Shown in pieces: positions 26,850 to 34,734 of a stretch of DNA of 64,000 nt. The notes under the pieces are model-generated. The model had not been told where the DNA came from, ran no database searches, and saw only the letters and a list, made by a program, of their open reading frames with translations. How positions within the stretch are numbered: the first letter of the stretch is position 1; every line of letters starts with the position of its first letter. Source of the stretch: CALKWS01 sp035302405 (lineage in GTDB: Bacteria; Actinomycetota; Actinomycetes; Actinomycetales; Beutenbergiaceae); the NCBI GenBank assembly GCA_035302405.1, contig DATGSR010000064.1, positions 1 to 64,000 of the forward strand, given 5' to 3'. The position numbers were made by a program, and so were the translations under genes.

Positions 26850-27052
26850 CAGGTTGCCGTCTCCACCAGAGGCCGCCGCTAGATGGGCCGGTCAAGTCGG
26901 CTCCAGCGGATCTAGCCAGCCAGTGCGGAAAGCGCTATCCTCACTGTTGTGTGTTGCAGGACACGGCGGATGCCCACCTTGGCGTCGCCCCCGCCGGCGG
27001 GCGATGGTGGCGGACAAGGATTGTCAACGCGTGCCGACCGCGCCTGACTCGA

Positions 27053-27058
27053 TAGGCT
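27053..27058 (+). promoter_or_regulatory. -10 box TAGGCT upstream of tkt
   Basis: GATAGGCT at 27051-27058 would start RNA near 27065. This leaves a leader before the GGAAGGGA ribosome site and the GTG at 27152. Confidence 0.4.
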
Positions 27059-27151
27059 CGGCACAGAGTGAACCAACCCACACCGCTGCCATGGCGTGTT
27101 CATCGGCAGTGCGAGCAGAACGCACGCCCGTCAAGGGCGGAAGGGAAGCCC

Positions 27152-29257
27152 GTGAACGCTAAAGCCCCGAAAGCCACCACAACAGGCTGGACCGATCTGG
27201 ATCTACGCGCAGTGGACACCGCCCGGGTGTTGGCTGCTGACGCAGTTGAGAAGGCCGGCAACGGTCATCCCGGCACCGCAATCGCCCTGGCACCAGTGGC
27301 CTATTTGCTGTACCAGAACGTCATGGCATCGGACCCGGCCGATCCGCACTGGTTGGGTCGGGACCGGTTCGTGCTGTCGGCCGGCCACTCCAGCCTGACC
27401 CAGTACATCCAGTTGTTCCTCGGCGGATTCGGTCTGGAGATCGAGGACCTACAAGCGTTGCGCACGTTCGGCTCCAAGACGCCTGGCCACCCCGAGTACG
27501 GCTTCACCGACGGAGTGGAGACCACCACCGGCCCACTGGGACAAGGCATCTCCACGGCGGTGGGAATGGCCTACGCGCAGCGGCGCGTGCGTGGCCTGCT
27601 CGATCCGGACGCGGACCAGGGCACCTCCCCCTTCGACCACCGGGTCTACGTCATCGCCTCCGATGGTGACTTGCAGGAAGGGGTCAGCCACGAAGCATCC
27701 GCGCTTGCCGGCACCCAGGAGCTGGGCAATCTCGTGGTGATCTGGGACGACAACCAGATCTCGATCGAGGGAGACACCGACATCGCGTTCACCGAAGACG
27801 TGATGGCCCGGTACGAGGCCTATGGATGGCACACCCAGCACGTGGACTGGACCGGGGGCGGTAACCGGTACGTGGAAGACGTGGACGCCCTCGCAGCCGC
27901 CCTGGATGAGGCCAAGCAGGTAGGCGACCGGCCCAGTCTCATCCGGTTGTCCACCATCATCGCCTGGCCCGCCCCGACTGCACAGAACACCCACGGGGCA
28001 CATGGCGCGAAACTCGGCGCTGAGGAAGTCGCCGCGCTGAAGAACGTGCTGGAGTTCGACCCCGACCAGAACTTCGTGGTGGAACCGGAGGTGCTGACGC
28101 ATACTCGCGGCCTGGTGGACCGGGGCGCAAAGGCCCACGCGGACTGGGACGCCAAACTCACCGAGTGGGAGGCAGCCAATCCCGAGGGCGCCCAGTTGCT
28201 CCAACGACTGCGCGAACGCCGCCTCCCGGAGGGTTGGACCGACGCGCTGCCGACGTTCGAGGCGGGCAAGGACGTGGCCACCCGCGCGGCGTCGGGAGCG
28301 GTGCTGGCGGCGTTGGCCGATCCGCTCCCGGAACTGTGGGGTGGTTCGGCGGACCTGGCCGGTTCCAACAACACGACCATGAAGGGTGAGCCGTCGTTCA
28401 TCCCGGCGCGCCGTTCCACCGAGCAGTTCACCGGTAACCCGTATGGACGCACGATGCACTTCGGCATCCGTGAGCACGGAATGGGCACGATCCTCAACGG
28501 CATCGCGTTGAACGGCTTGACTCGTCCTTACGGCGGCACGTTCTTCACGTTCAGTGACTACATGCGTCCTGCAGTGCGCCTGGCCGCGCTGATGAAGGCG
28601 CCGTCGATCTTCGTGTGGACCCACGACTCCATCGGCCTGGGTGAGGACGGACCGACCCACCAGCCGGTGGAACACCTGGCCGCGGTGCGGGCTATCCCGG
28701 ACCTGGCGCTGGTGCGGCCGGCCGATGCGAACGAGACCGCCTGGGCGTGGCGCACAATTCTGGAACGCGATGAGCCCGCGGGCCTTGTGCTCACCCGCCA
28801 GAACGTGCCCACCTTCCCGCGCGGGCAGGACGGGTTCGCTGCCGCAGCCGGGGTGGCCAGGGGCGCCTACGTTTTGCTGGAGGCATCCTCCGGGCGGCCC
28901 GAGGTGATCTTGTTGGCCACCGGTTCCGAGGTGCAACTAGCGGTGGAGGCACGCACCGAACTGGAGGACCGGGGAATTCCCACACGAGTGGTCTCGGCGC
29001 CGTGCCTGGAATGGTTCGAGGACCAGGACGAGGATTACCGCGAGGAAGTGCTGCCCAGCGATGTTCGTGCTCGGGTGAGCATCGAGGCCGGAATCGCCAT
29101 GCCCTGGCACCGCTACATCGGTGACGCCGGGCGGGCCGTCTCCCTGGAGCACTACGGCGGCTCGGCTGATTATCAGACTCTCTTCCGGGAGTTCGGGATC
29201 ACCGCCGAGGCGGCGGTCCGTGCCGCGGAAGAATCCCTTGCCGCATCTCGGGGCTAA
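27152..29257 (+). CDS. tkt: Transketolase
   Basis: Thiamine diphosphate enzyme of the non-oxidative pentose phosphate pathway. The substrate and TPP loops are visible: EKAGNGHPGTAIAL (about 26), the TPP motif SDGDLQEGVSHEAS (about 170), and the pyrimidine-domain segment FGIREHGMGTILNGIAL. The GTG at 27152 gives 701 residues, typical for the family, and follows GGAAGGGA; a GTG at 27068 would add 28 unconserved residues. First gene of tkt-tal-zwf-opcA. Confidence 0.96.
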   Translation: MNAKAPKATTTGWTDLDLRAVDTARVLAADAVEKAGNGHPGTAIALAPVAYLLYQNVMASDPADPHWLGRDRFVLSAGHSSLTQYIQLFLGGFGLEIEDLQALRTFGSKTPGHPEYGFTDGVETTTGPLGQGISTAVGMAYAQRRVRGLLDPDADQGTSPFDHRVYVIASDGDLQEGVSHEASALAGTQELGNLVVIWDDNQISIEGDTDIAFTEDVMARYEAYGWHTQHVDWTGGGNRYVEDVDALAAALDEAKQVGDRPSLIRLSTIIAWPAPTAQNTHGAHGAKLGAEEVAALKNVLEFDPDQNFVVEPEVLTHTRGLVDRGAKAHADWDAKLTEWEAANPEGAQLLQRLRERRLPEGWTDALPTFEAGKDVATRAASGAVLAALADPLPELWGGSADLAGSNNTTMKGEPSFIPARRSTEQFTGNPYGRTMHFGIREHGMGTILNGIALNGLTRPYGGTFFTFSDYMRPAVRLAALMKAPSIFVWTHDSIGLGEDGPTHQPVEHLAAVRAIPDLALVRPADANETAWAWRTILERDEPAGLVLTRQNVPTFPRGQDGFAAAAGVARGAYVLLEASSGRPEVILLATGSEVQLAVEARTELEDRGIPTRVVSAPCLEWFEDQDEDYREEVLPSDVRARVSIEAGIAMPWHRYIGDAGRAVSLEHYGGSADYQTLFREFGITAEAAVRAAEESLAASRG

Positions 29258-29277
29258 CGACGACGAAGGAGCCTGTC

Positions 29278-30420
29278 ATGTCCACCTCACCATTGGCCCG
29301 GATCAGCGAAGCCGGAGTGTCGGTCTGGCTCGATGACCTGTCCCGGGATGCCCTACAGGACGGGAGCCTCGCCCGCCTGATCGACACCCGCCATGTGGTG
29401 GGGGTGACCACGAACCCGACCATCTTTGCCGGTGCGGTCAGCCGCGGCGATGCTTACCAGGACCAACTGGAGCAATTAGCGGCGGCCGGCGCCGGCACCG
29501 AGTCGGCCGTGCTGGCGTTGACTACCGACGACGTGCGCGCGGCCTGCGACCTGTTCGCGGACGTGTATGAGCGCACCGGAGGTCGGGATGGGCGGGTGTC
29601 GATCGAGGTTGATCCGCGACTGGCCCATGACACCGACGCCACGGTCGAGGCAGCCAGGCTGCTGTGGCGTACGGTGGACCGCCCGAACGCGATGATCAAG
29701 ATCCCGGCCACCGTCGAAGGTTTGCCGGCTATCACCGCCGCGATCGCCGAGGGGATCAGCGTAAATGTGACGCTGATCTTCTCGCTGGACCGCTACCGCG
29801 CAGTGGCCCAGGCATACTTGGACGGGTTGGAGCGTGCTCAGCAGGCCGGCGTGGACCTGGGTGCGATACGTTCCGTGGCCTCGATCTTCCTCTCCCGAAT
29901 CGACACCAAGGTCGACGCTGCGCTCGATGACATCGGCACCGACCAGGCCAGAGCCGTGCGGGGGCGCACCGCGGTCGCCGGAGCGCGGCTGGCCTACCAG
30001 GTCTTCCAGGAGATCTTCACTTCCCCCCGGTTCGAGGAGTTGGCCGGGGCCGGTGCACACGTGCAGCGCCCGCTGTGGGCCTCCACGGGAACTAAGGATC
30101 CGGCCTATCCGGACACGATGTACGTCGATGAGTTGGTGACGGCGGATGTGGTGAACACCATGCCGGCGGCCACGTTGGCTGCGGTCGCCGACCACTCCCC
30201 CGCTACCGGGGCCGACACCGCCCAGGGTCGGTACGAGGAGGCGCAGGCGGTCATTGACGAAGTGTTACGCCTGGGTGTCGACTACGAACAGATCCTGGCC
30301 GATCTGGAGGCCGCGGGAGTGGAGTCGTTCATCGCCTCATGGGAGGAATTGTTGGAAACCGTCGGCGCGGAGTTGGACAGGACTGCCCGCGCGCAGACCG
30401 CTAGCGGCGGCCAGGCGTGA
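29278..30420 (+). CDS. tal: Transaldolase
   Basis: Transfers dihydroxyacetone units between sugar phosphates. The Schiff-base lysine lies in AMIKIPATVEGL (about residue 140), and the N-terminal substrate segment is VVGVTTNPTIFAGAVS. At 380 residues it matches the longer actinobacterial type. The ATG follows AAGGAG. Its stop overlaps the zwf GTG (GTGA). Confidence 0.96.
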   Translation: MSTSPLARISEAGVSVWLDDLSRDALQDGSLARLIDTRHVVGVTTNPTIFAGAVSRGDAYQDQLEQLAAAGAGTESAVLALTTDDVRAACDLFADVYERTGGRDGRVSIEVDPRLAHDTDATVEAARLLWRTVDRPNAMIKIPATVEGLPAITAAIAEGISVNVTLIFSLDRYRAVAQAYLDGLERAQQAGVDLGAIRSVASIFLSRIDTKVDAALDDIGTDQARAVRGRTAVAGARLAYQVFQEIFTSPRFEELAGAGAHVQRPLWASTGTKDPAYPDTMYVDELVTADVVNTMPAATLAAVADHSPATGADTAQGRYEEAQAVIDEVLRLGVDYEQILADLEAAGVESFIASWEELLETVGAELDRTARAQTASGGQA

Positions 30421-31958
30421 GGCCCGTCTCCGCAGCCGGGCCAACCAACCCCTTACGCGATCCGGCTGACCGGCGACTGCCCCGGATTCCGGGCCCCTGC
30501 GGCCTGGTGCTCTTCGGCGTGACCGGAGATCTCGCGAAACGCAAACTCATCCCGGCGATCTACGACTTGGCCAACCGGGGCCTGCTGCCTCCCGGGTTCG
30601 CGCTGACCGGTTTCGCCCGGCGGGAGTGGGACCGCCAGGACTTCCAACAGATCGCCCTGGAGGCGGTACGTGAGCACGCCCGCACTCCATTCGACGAGGA
30701 CGCATGGCGGCAGATGAGTCAGGGCATCCGGTTCGTCCAGGGCGAGTTCACCGATCCCAAGGCCTTCGAACGGCTGGCGCAGACGGTGAAGGAGTTGGAC
30801 GCCGAACGAGGCACCGGAGGCAATCACGCCTTCTACCTGTCGATCCCGCCGGACCAATTTCCGGTGGTGCTGGAGCAACTTGCCGAGTCCGGCCTGTCCC
30901 GGGATTCCAACGGCTCCTGGCGGCGAGTGGTGATCGAGAAGCCATTCGGCCACGATCTGGCCAGCGCGCAGAGCCTGAACGAGTCGGTGGAGCGGGTTTT
31001 TCCGCCCGAATCGGTGTTCCGGATCGACCACTACCTGGGCAAGGAGACGGTGCAGAATCTCCTGGCTCTGCGGTTCGCCAACACGCTGTTCGAACCGGTG
31101 TGGAACGAGCGCTTCGTCGACCACGTCCAGATCACCATGGCCGAGGACATTGGAATCGGGACTCGCGCCGGATACTACGACGGCGTGGGCGCGGCGCGGG
31201 ACGTGATGCAGAACCATTTGCTGCAACTCCTGGCGCTGACCGCGATGGAGGAACCGGTCTCCTTCGCCGCCGACGCGTTGCGGGCGGAGAAGGAGAAAAT
31301 TCTCTCCGCCGTCCGGGTGCCCGATGATCTGGAGCGGCACACCGCCCGGGGCCAATACATCGCCGGGTGGCAGGGCGGGCGTCACGTGCGCGGCTATCTG
31401 GAGGAGGAGGGCATGGATCCCGACTCCACCACCGAGACCTACGCCGCGGTCCGCTTGGACATCGACACCCGCCGTTGGGCCGGGGTGCCGTTCTACCTGC
31501 GCACCGGTAAACGATTGGGTCGGCGGGTCACCGAGATCGCGGTGGTGTTCAAACGCGCACCGCACCTGCCCTTCGACCTCAACGACACCCAGGAACTCGG
31601 CCAGAACGCGATCGTGATCCGGGTGCAGCCCGATGAGGGTGTCACGCTACGCTTCGGCTCGAAGATCCCGGGCACCGCGATGGAGGTGCGGGATGTGACG
31701 ATGGACTTCGGGTACGGTCACGCGTTCACCGAAGCATCCCCGGAAGCCTACGAGCGGTTGCTGCTCGACGTCATGCTGGGCGATCCGCCGTTGTTCCCGC
31801 GGCAACCGGAGGTGGAACGGTCCTGGCGGATCCTGGATCCGATCATCGACTTCTGGGCATCCCGCGGCCGCCCGGAAGAATACCGGCCGGGTAGTTGGGG
31901 GCCCCCGTCGGCCGAGCAGATGCTGGCGCGAGATGGTCGGACTTGGAGGCAGCCATGA
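30417..31958 (+). CDS. zwf: Glucose-6-phosphate 1-dehydrogenase
   Basis: NADP-dependent first step of the oxidative pentose phosphate pathway. The nucleotide-binding fingerprint is GVTGDLAKRKLIPAIYDL (about 32) and the catalytic segment is RIDHYLGKETVQNLLALRF (about 200). The GTG start overlaps tal, and the stop overlaps the opcA ATG. The product, 6-phosphogluconolactone, normally passes to Pgl, which I do not find in the window. Confidence 0.97.
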   Translation: MRPVSAAGPTNPLRDPADRRLPRIPGPCGLVLFGVTGDLAKRKLIPAIYDLANRGLLPPGFALTGFARREWDRQDFQQIALEAVREHARTPFDEDAWRQMSQGIRFVQGEFTDPKAFERLAQTVKELDAERGTGGNHAFYLSIPPDQFPVVLEQLAESGLSRDSNGSWRRVVIEKPFGHDLASAQSLNESVERVFPPESVFRIDHYLGKETVQNLLALRFANTLFEPVWNERFVDHVQITMAEDIGIGTRAGYYDGVGAARDVMQNHLLQLLALTAMEEPVSFAADALRAEKEKILSAVRVPDDLERHTARGQYIAGWQGGRHVRGYLEEEGMDPDSTTETYAAVRLDIDTRRWAGVPFYLRTGKRLGRRVTEIAVVFKRAPHLPFDLNDTQELGQNAIVIRVQPDEGVTLRFGSKIPGTAMEVRDVTMDFGYGHAFTEASPEAYERLLLDVMLGDPPLFPRQPEVERSWRILDPIIDFWASRGRPEEYRPGSWGPPSAEQMLARDGRTWRQP

Positions 31959-32878
31959 TCGTGACACTGCAGCGCACCTCAAGCGCGGACGTGGTCGGCG
32001 AGTTGGTCAACCTGCGCGAGGAGGGCGGGGCCGCGGCTCTGGGACGGGTGATGACCCTGGTCATCATCTCCTCCGGCGGAGACATCGAACCAGCGCTCGA
32101 AGCCGCGAATCAGGCCAGCCGCGAACACCCCTCCCGGGTCGTGGTGATCGAACCCCAGGAGGGGGACGGTGAGCCACGTCTAGACGCCGAGATCCGCATC
32201 GGCGGGGACGCCGGCGCTGCCGAGGTGGTCATCTTGCGGCCCCTGGGAGCCACCCGCGAGTCGATGGACACGTTGATCACCCCGCTGCTGCTGCCGGACA
32301 CCCCGCTGGTGGCGTGGTGGCCCAAAGACTCACCCACGGACCTTGCCGGGGACCCGCTGGGCAGGCTCGCCCAACGTCGCATTAGCGACGTGGGTGAGGT
32401 ATCCGATCCGATCGGGCGCCTGCAAGCGTTGCGCGAACACTACGCACCGGGCGACACCGACCTGTCCTGGGCGCGAACCACCCTCTGGCGGGGGTTGAGC
32501 GCCGGCGTCGTCGAGGCTGATCCGACGACGCCCATTACCGAAGTGCTGGTGCAGGGCAACACCGATCGGCCCTCAACGCACCTGCTGGCGGCCTGGTTCG
32601 CCGACCGGCTGCAGTGCGCGGCCCAGGTGGAACACGACTCCGACGCGAGCGTTATCACCGGCGTGGAACTGCACCGACCCACCGGAGTGATTCGCATGCG
32701 ACGTCCCGAGGGCTCGGGAGTGGTGACGATCAGGACCGATTCGGGACCGCCGCGGCAGGTAGCGATGGCCAAGCGGCCCCTGCAGGACTCCCTGATGGAA
32801 GATCTGCGCCACCTGGATCCCGACGAGATCTACGGCCGCGCGCTCGTGCACGGCCTCAGCGGCGTTGCGGTGCGCTGA
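31955..32878 (+). CDS. opcA: Glucose-6-phosphate dehydrogenase assembly protein OpcA
   Basis: Activator/assembly factor of G6PDH in cyanobacteria and actinobacteria. Family blocks include RVMTLVIISSGGDIEPALEAA, LRPLGATRESMDTLITPLLLP and LVAWWPKDSPTD. The ATG at 31955 overlaps the zwf stop (ATGA), which fixes the start. In relatives as I know them pgl follows; here an O-methyltransferase does. Confidence 0.95.
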   Translation: MIVTLQRTSSADVVGELVNLREEGGAAALGRVMTLVIISSGGDIEPALEAANQASREHPSRVVVIEPQEGDGEPRLDAEIRIGGDAGAAEVVILRPLGATRESMDTLITPLLLPDTPLVAWWPKDSPTDLAGDPLGRLAQRRISDVGEVSDPIGRLQALREHYAPGDTDLSWARTTLWRGLSAGVVEADPTTPITEVLVQGNTDRPSTHLLAAWFADRLQCAAQVEHDSDASVITGVELHRPTGVIRMRRPEGSGVVTIRTDSGPPRQVAMAKRPLQDSLMEDLRHLDPDEIYGRALVHGLSGVAVR

Positions 32879-32893
32879 CGAAGGAGAGTTGCG

Positions 32894-33559
32894 ATGGAAC
32901 CACAACGGCTGTGGTCGGAGGTCGACCACTACTTCACTGAGCACCTTCGTCCGGCGGACGCAGCGCTGGCCGAAGCGGTCCGGGCGGCCGGTGACTTGCC
33001 CCAGATCCAGGTCTCAGAACTCCTCGGTGGTTTCCTCAGTGTGCTCACCCGTGCGGCCGGGGCACAGCGGGTCCTGGAGATCGGAACTTTGTTCGGGTAC
33101 TCCACCATTCATCTGGCGCGGGCGGTAGGCCCGCGTGGACGCGTGCTCACCTTGGAACACTCCGCCAAGCACGCCCGCGTCGCGCGGGAGAACATCGATC
33201 GTGCCGGCCTCGGCGGGCAGGTGCGGGTGCTGGAGGGGCGGGCCGCCGATACCTTACCCAGCCTGCGCGACGAGGCGCCCTTCGATCTGGTGTTCATCGA
33301 TGCGGACAAGGAGAACAATCCCTCGTACCTGAAGTGGGCACTGGAACTGACCCGCCCGGGAGCGGTGCTAGTCGTGGACAACGTGGTGCGGTCTGGCGCC
33401 GTCCGGGACGCCCAGAACACCCGGCCCGATGTGGTGGGCACCCGCACGATGATCGAGGAGATCGGTGCCGCGGTGCGCAACGGGACCCTGGATGCCACCG
33501 CCCTGCAGTTGGTGGGCTCAAAAGGCTACGACGGGATCCTGATCGCCTACGTGTGCTGA
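32894..33559 (+). CDS. SAM-dependent O-methyltransferase, family 3
   Basis: Class I methyltransferase of the catechol/caffeoyl-CoA O-methyltransferase-like group. The SAM motif I is LEIGTLFGYSTIHLA (about 59-73), and the metal/substrate block is FDLVFIDADKENNPSY followed by VVDNVVRSG. Substrate unknown. The ATG follows AAGGAG, 15 nt past opcA, so it is the last gene of the pentose-phosphate transcript. It occupies the place where pgl is expected. Confidence 0.9.
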   Translation: MEPQRLWSEVDHYFTEHLRPADAALAEAVRAAGDLPQIQVSELLGGFLSVLTRAAGAQRVLEIGTLFGYSTIHLARAVGPRGRVLTLEHSAKHARVARENIDRAGLGGQVRVLEGRAADTLPSLRDEAPFDLVFIDADKENNPSYLKWALELTRPGAVLVVDNVVRSGAVRDAQNTRPDVVGTRTMIEEIGAAVRNGTLDATALQLVGSKGYDGILIAYVC

Positions 33560-33576
33560 GCGTTTGCCGGTGCCCG

Positions 33577-33978
33577 CTAGGTGTCTCGTCGCCCACTGGG
33601 CTGCGCGTCAGGGGTTGTCCGGTGATGTGCGTGAGCGGCCTTGCTGGCTACCACCCCGGCACGTAGAACGAGCGCAATTGCCACCACGGTGGCCAGCAAA
33701 GCGGCACCGACGAACACCCAGGGCGAGCCCGGCATCGCTGCCACGGCGCCGGCGGCCACGAAACACCCGCCGGCCCACTCCCCGAGTCGGCGGGCTGCCT
33801 GGTGGCCAATGAGCCAGGCTTCGTCACTGGCCATCGTCGCGCGTGTGCGGATACCGGCGAGCCGGTTGCGTGGCAGCCGACCGTGCGCCGCGGCCCGGGC
33901 GGTCCACAGGAGCAGTAGTCCGCAGCACACCAGGAGCACACCGGTCACCGCGCGGGCGAGCAACTCTTCGGTCTCCAC
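33577..33978 (-). CDS. SdpI family protein
   Basis: A small membrane protein with about three helices and the SdpI signature GRLPRNRLAGIRTRATMASDEAWLIG in its cytosolic loop. The signature is named for the Bacillus immunity protein SdpI. Its role outside Bacillus is unknown. GTG 33978 was chosen because it follows TACGGT by exactly 6 nt and begins right before helix 1 (ELLARAVTGVLLVCCG). GTG at 34002 would add 8 residues without a ribosome site. Confidence 0.82.
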   Translation of the reverse strand: METEELLARAVTGVLLVCCGLLLLWTARAAAHGRLPRNRLAGIRTRATMASDEAWLIGHQAARRLGEWAGGCFVAAGAVAAMPGSPWVFVGAALLATVVAIALVLRAGVVASKAAHAHHRTTPDAQPSGRRDT

Positions 33979-33984
33979 ACGTTC

Positions 33985-33990
33985 ACCGTA
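33985..33990 (-). promoter_or_regulatory. -10 box TACGGT for the SdpI-like gene
   Basis: TANNNT element 6 nt upstream of the GTG at 33978. It lies inside the longer reading frame, which argues for the shorter start. Confidence 0.45.
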
Positions 33991-34065
33991 CAAGTGGGCC
34001 ACCCGGCCCCACCGACAATCCCTCCCTGACCGCCTGAGACCACCGACGACGAAAGGATCAACGAT

Positions 34066-34182
34066 CTAGGCCGTGCCGGCCGACTCCACTCCGCGGACAC
34101 CCAACTAGGCCGTGCCGGCCGACTCCACTCCGCGCGCACCCAACTAGGCGGTGCCGGCCGACTCCACTCCGCGAGCACCCAA
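34066..34182. repeat. Exact 3 x 39-bp tandem repeat containing the ferritin stop codon
   Basis: Units at 34066-34104, 34105-34143 and 34144-34182 differ from each other at two to four positions. On the minus strand each encodes LG(A/V)RGVESAGTA followed by TAG. The unit nearest the gene is its real 3' end; the other two lie beyond the stop in the same frame, so three in-frame TAG codons occur 39 nt apart. Confidence 0.95.
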
Positions 34183-34659
34183 TTCGGCGTCGATCTGGAG
34201 GATTCCGGCGCCGTCGGACCCCACTCGATCCAAGCGACCGAGGATCTGACCGACCGTTGCCTCCTCCTCCACCTGCTCCTCCAGGAACCACAGCAACAGA
34301 CTGCGGGAGGGCAAGTCCCCCTCCGCCTCGGCGGCCCGGGCCAGTTCGCGGATGGCCTCGGACACCTTCTGCTCATGGTCCAAGGCAGTCTTGAAGATCA
34401 ACTGCACGCTCAGATCGCTGCCGAGTCCGGGCGCTTCCAATGGGCCGAGCACGGCATGGCCGCCGCGGTCCACCACATGGTCGATGAACTTCTGCGCATG
34501 CTCACGCTCCTCCTCCGACTGGGCGCGCAGCCATGCGGCCATGCCGGGCAGGTCGTGGGCATCCGCCAGGATCGCCAATTGCAGGTACACGTGCGCGGCC
34601 TGCAACTCGAGCGTGATCTGGTCATTGAACTTCGGTTCGAGGGCGGCGGGGAGTTTCAT
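34144..34659 (-). CDS. Ferritin
   Basis: Iron-storage four-helix protein with ferroxidase residues on two helix pairs: E in ITLELQAAHVYLQL, the E and H of SEEEREHAQKFIDHV, and LLWFLEEQVEEEAT. Length (171) matches bacterial ferritin rather than bacterioferritin, and the heme Met is not evident. ATG 34659 is preferred because it follows TAGGCT by 6 nt; a GTG at 34665 would add two residues. It is divergent from fdhG across a shared palindrome. The last 12 codons belong to a tandem repeat. Confidence 0.93.
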   Translation of the reverse strand: MKLPAALEPKFNDQITLELQAAHVYLQLAILADAHDLPGMAAWLRAQSEEEREHAQKFIDHVVDRGGHAVLGPLEAPGLGSDLSVQLIFKTALDHEQKVSEAIRELARAAEAEGDLPSRSLLLWFLEEQVEEEATVGQILGRLDRVGSDGAGILQIDAELGARGVESAGTA

Positions 34660-34665
34660 TTTCAC

Positions 34666-34671
34666 AGCCTA
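34666..34671 (-). promoter_or_regulatory. -10 box TAGGCT for ferritin
   Basis: TANNNT element 6 nt upstream of ATG 34659, with no Shine-Dalgarno sequence between them. Confidence 0.55.
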
Positions 34672-34692
34672 TCTACCCAGAGCACGGACGTG

Positions 34693-34711
34693 ATCCAGAT
34701 TACAACTGGAT
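34693..34711. promoter_or_regulatory. Palindrome ATCCAG-N7-CTGGAT between ferritin and fdhG promoters
   Basis: Perfect 6-bp arms (34693-34698 and 34706-34711) around ATTACAA. The centre lies about 33 bp from the inferred fdhG start and 43 bp from the ferritin start, covering the -35 areas of both. A shared regulator is likely; which one is unknown. Confidence 0.55.
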
Positions 34712-34721
34712 GGCGGAGTGT

Positions 34722-34727
34722 TAGCGT
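34722..34727 (+). promoter_or_regulatory. -10 box TAGCGT for the formate dehydrogenase operon
   Basis: TANNNT element 7 nt upstream of ATG 34735. No Shine-Dalgarno sequence, so the message is probably leaderless. Confidence 0.55.
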
Positions 34728-34734
34728 GGCCGGT

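Larger units (their letters stand above)
26689..27151. other. 463-bp gap between divergent ctaB and tkt
   Basis: No gene is supported. It contains a 21-bp direct repeat (26762-26782 and 26829-26849), the tkt -10 box at 27053 and a tkt leader of roughly 85 nt. Confidence 0.6.
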
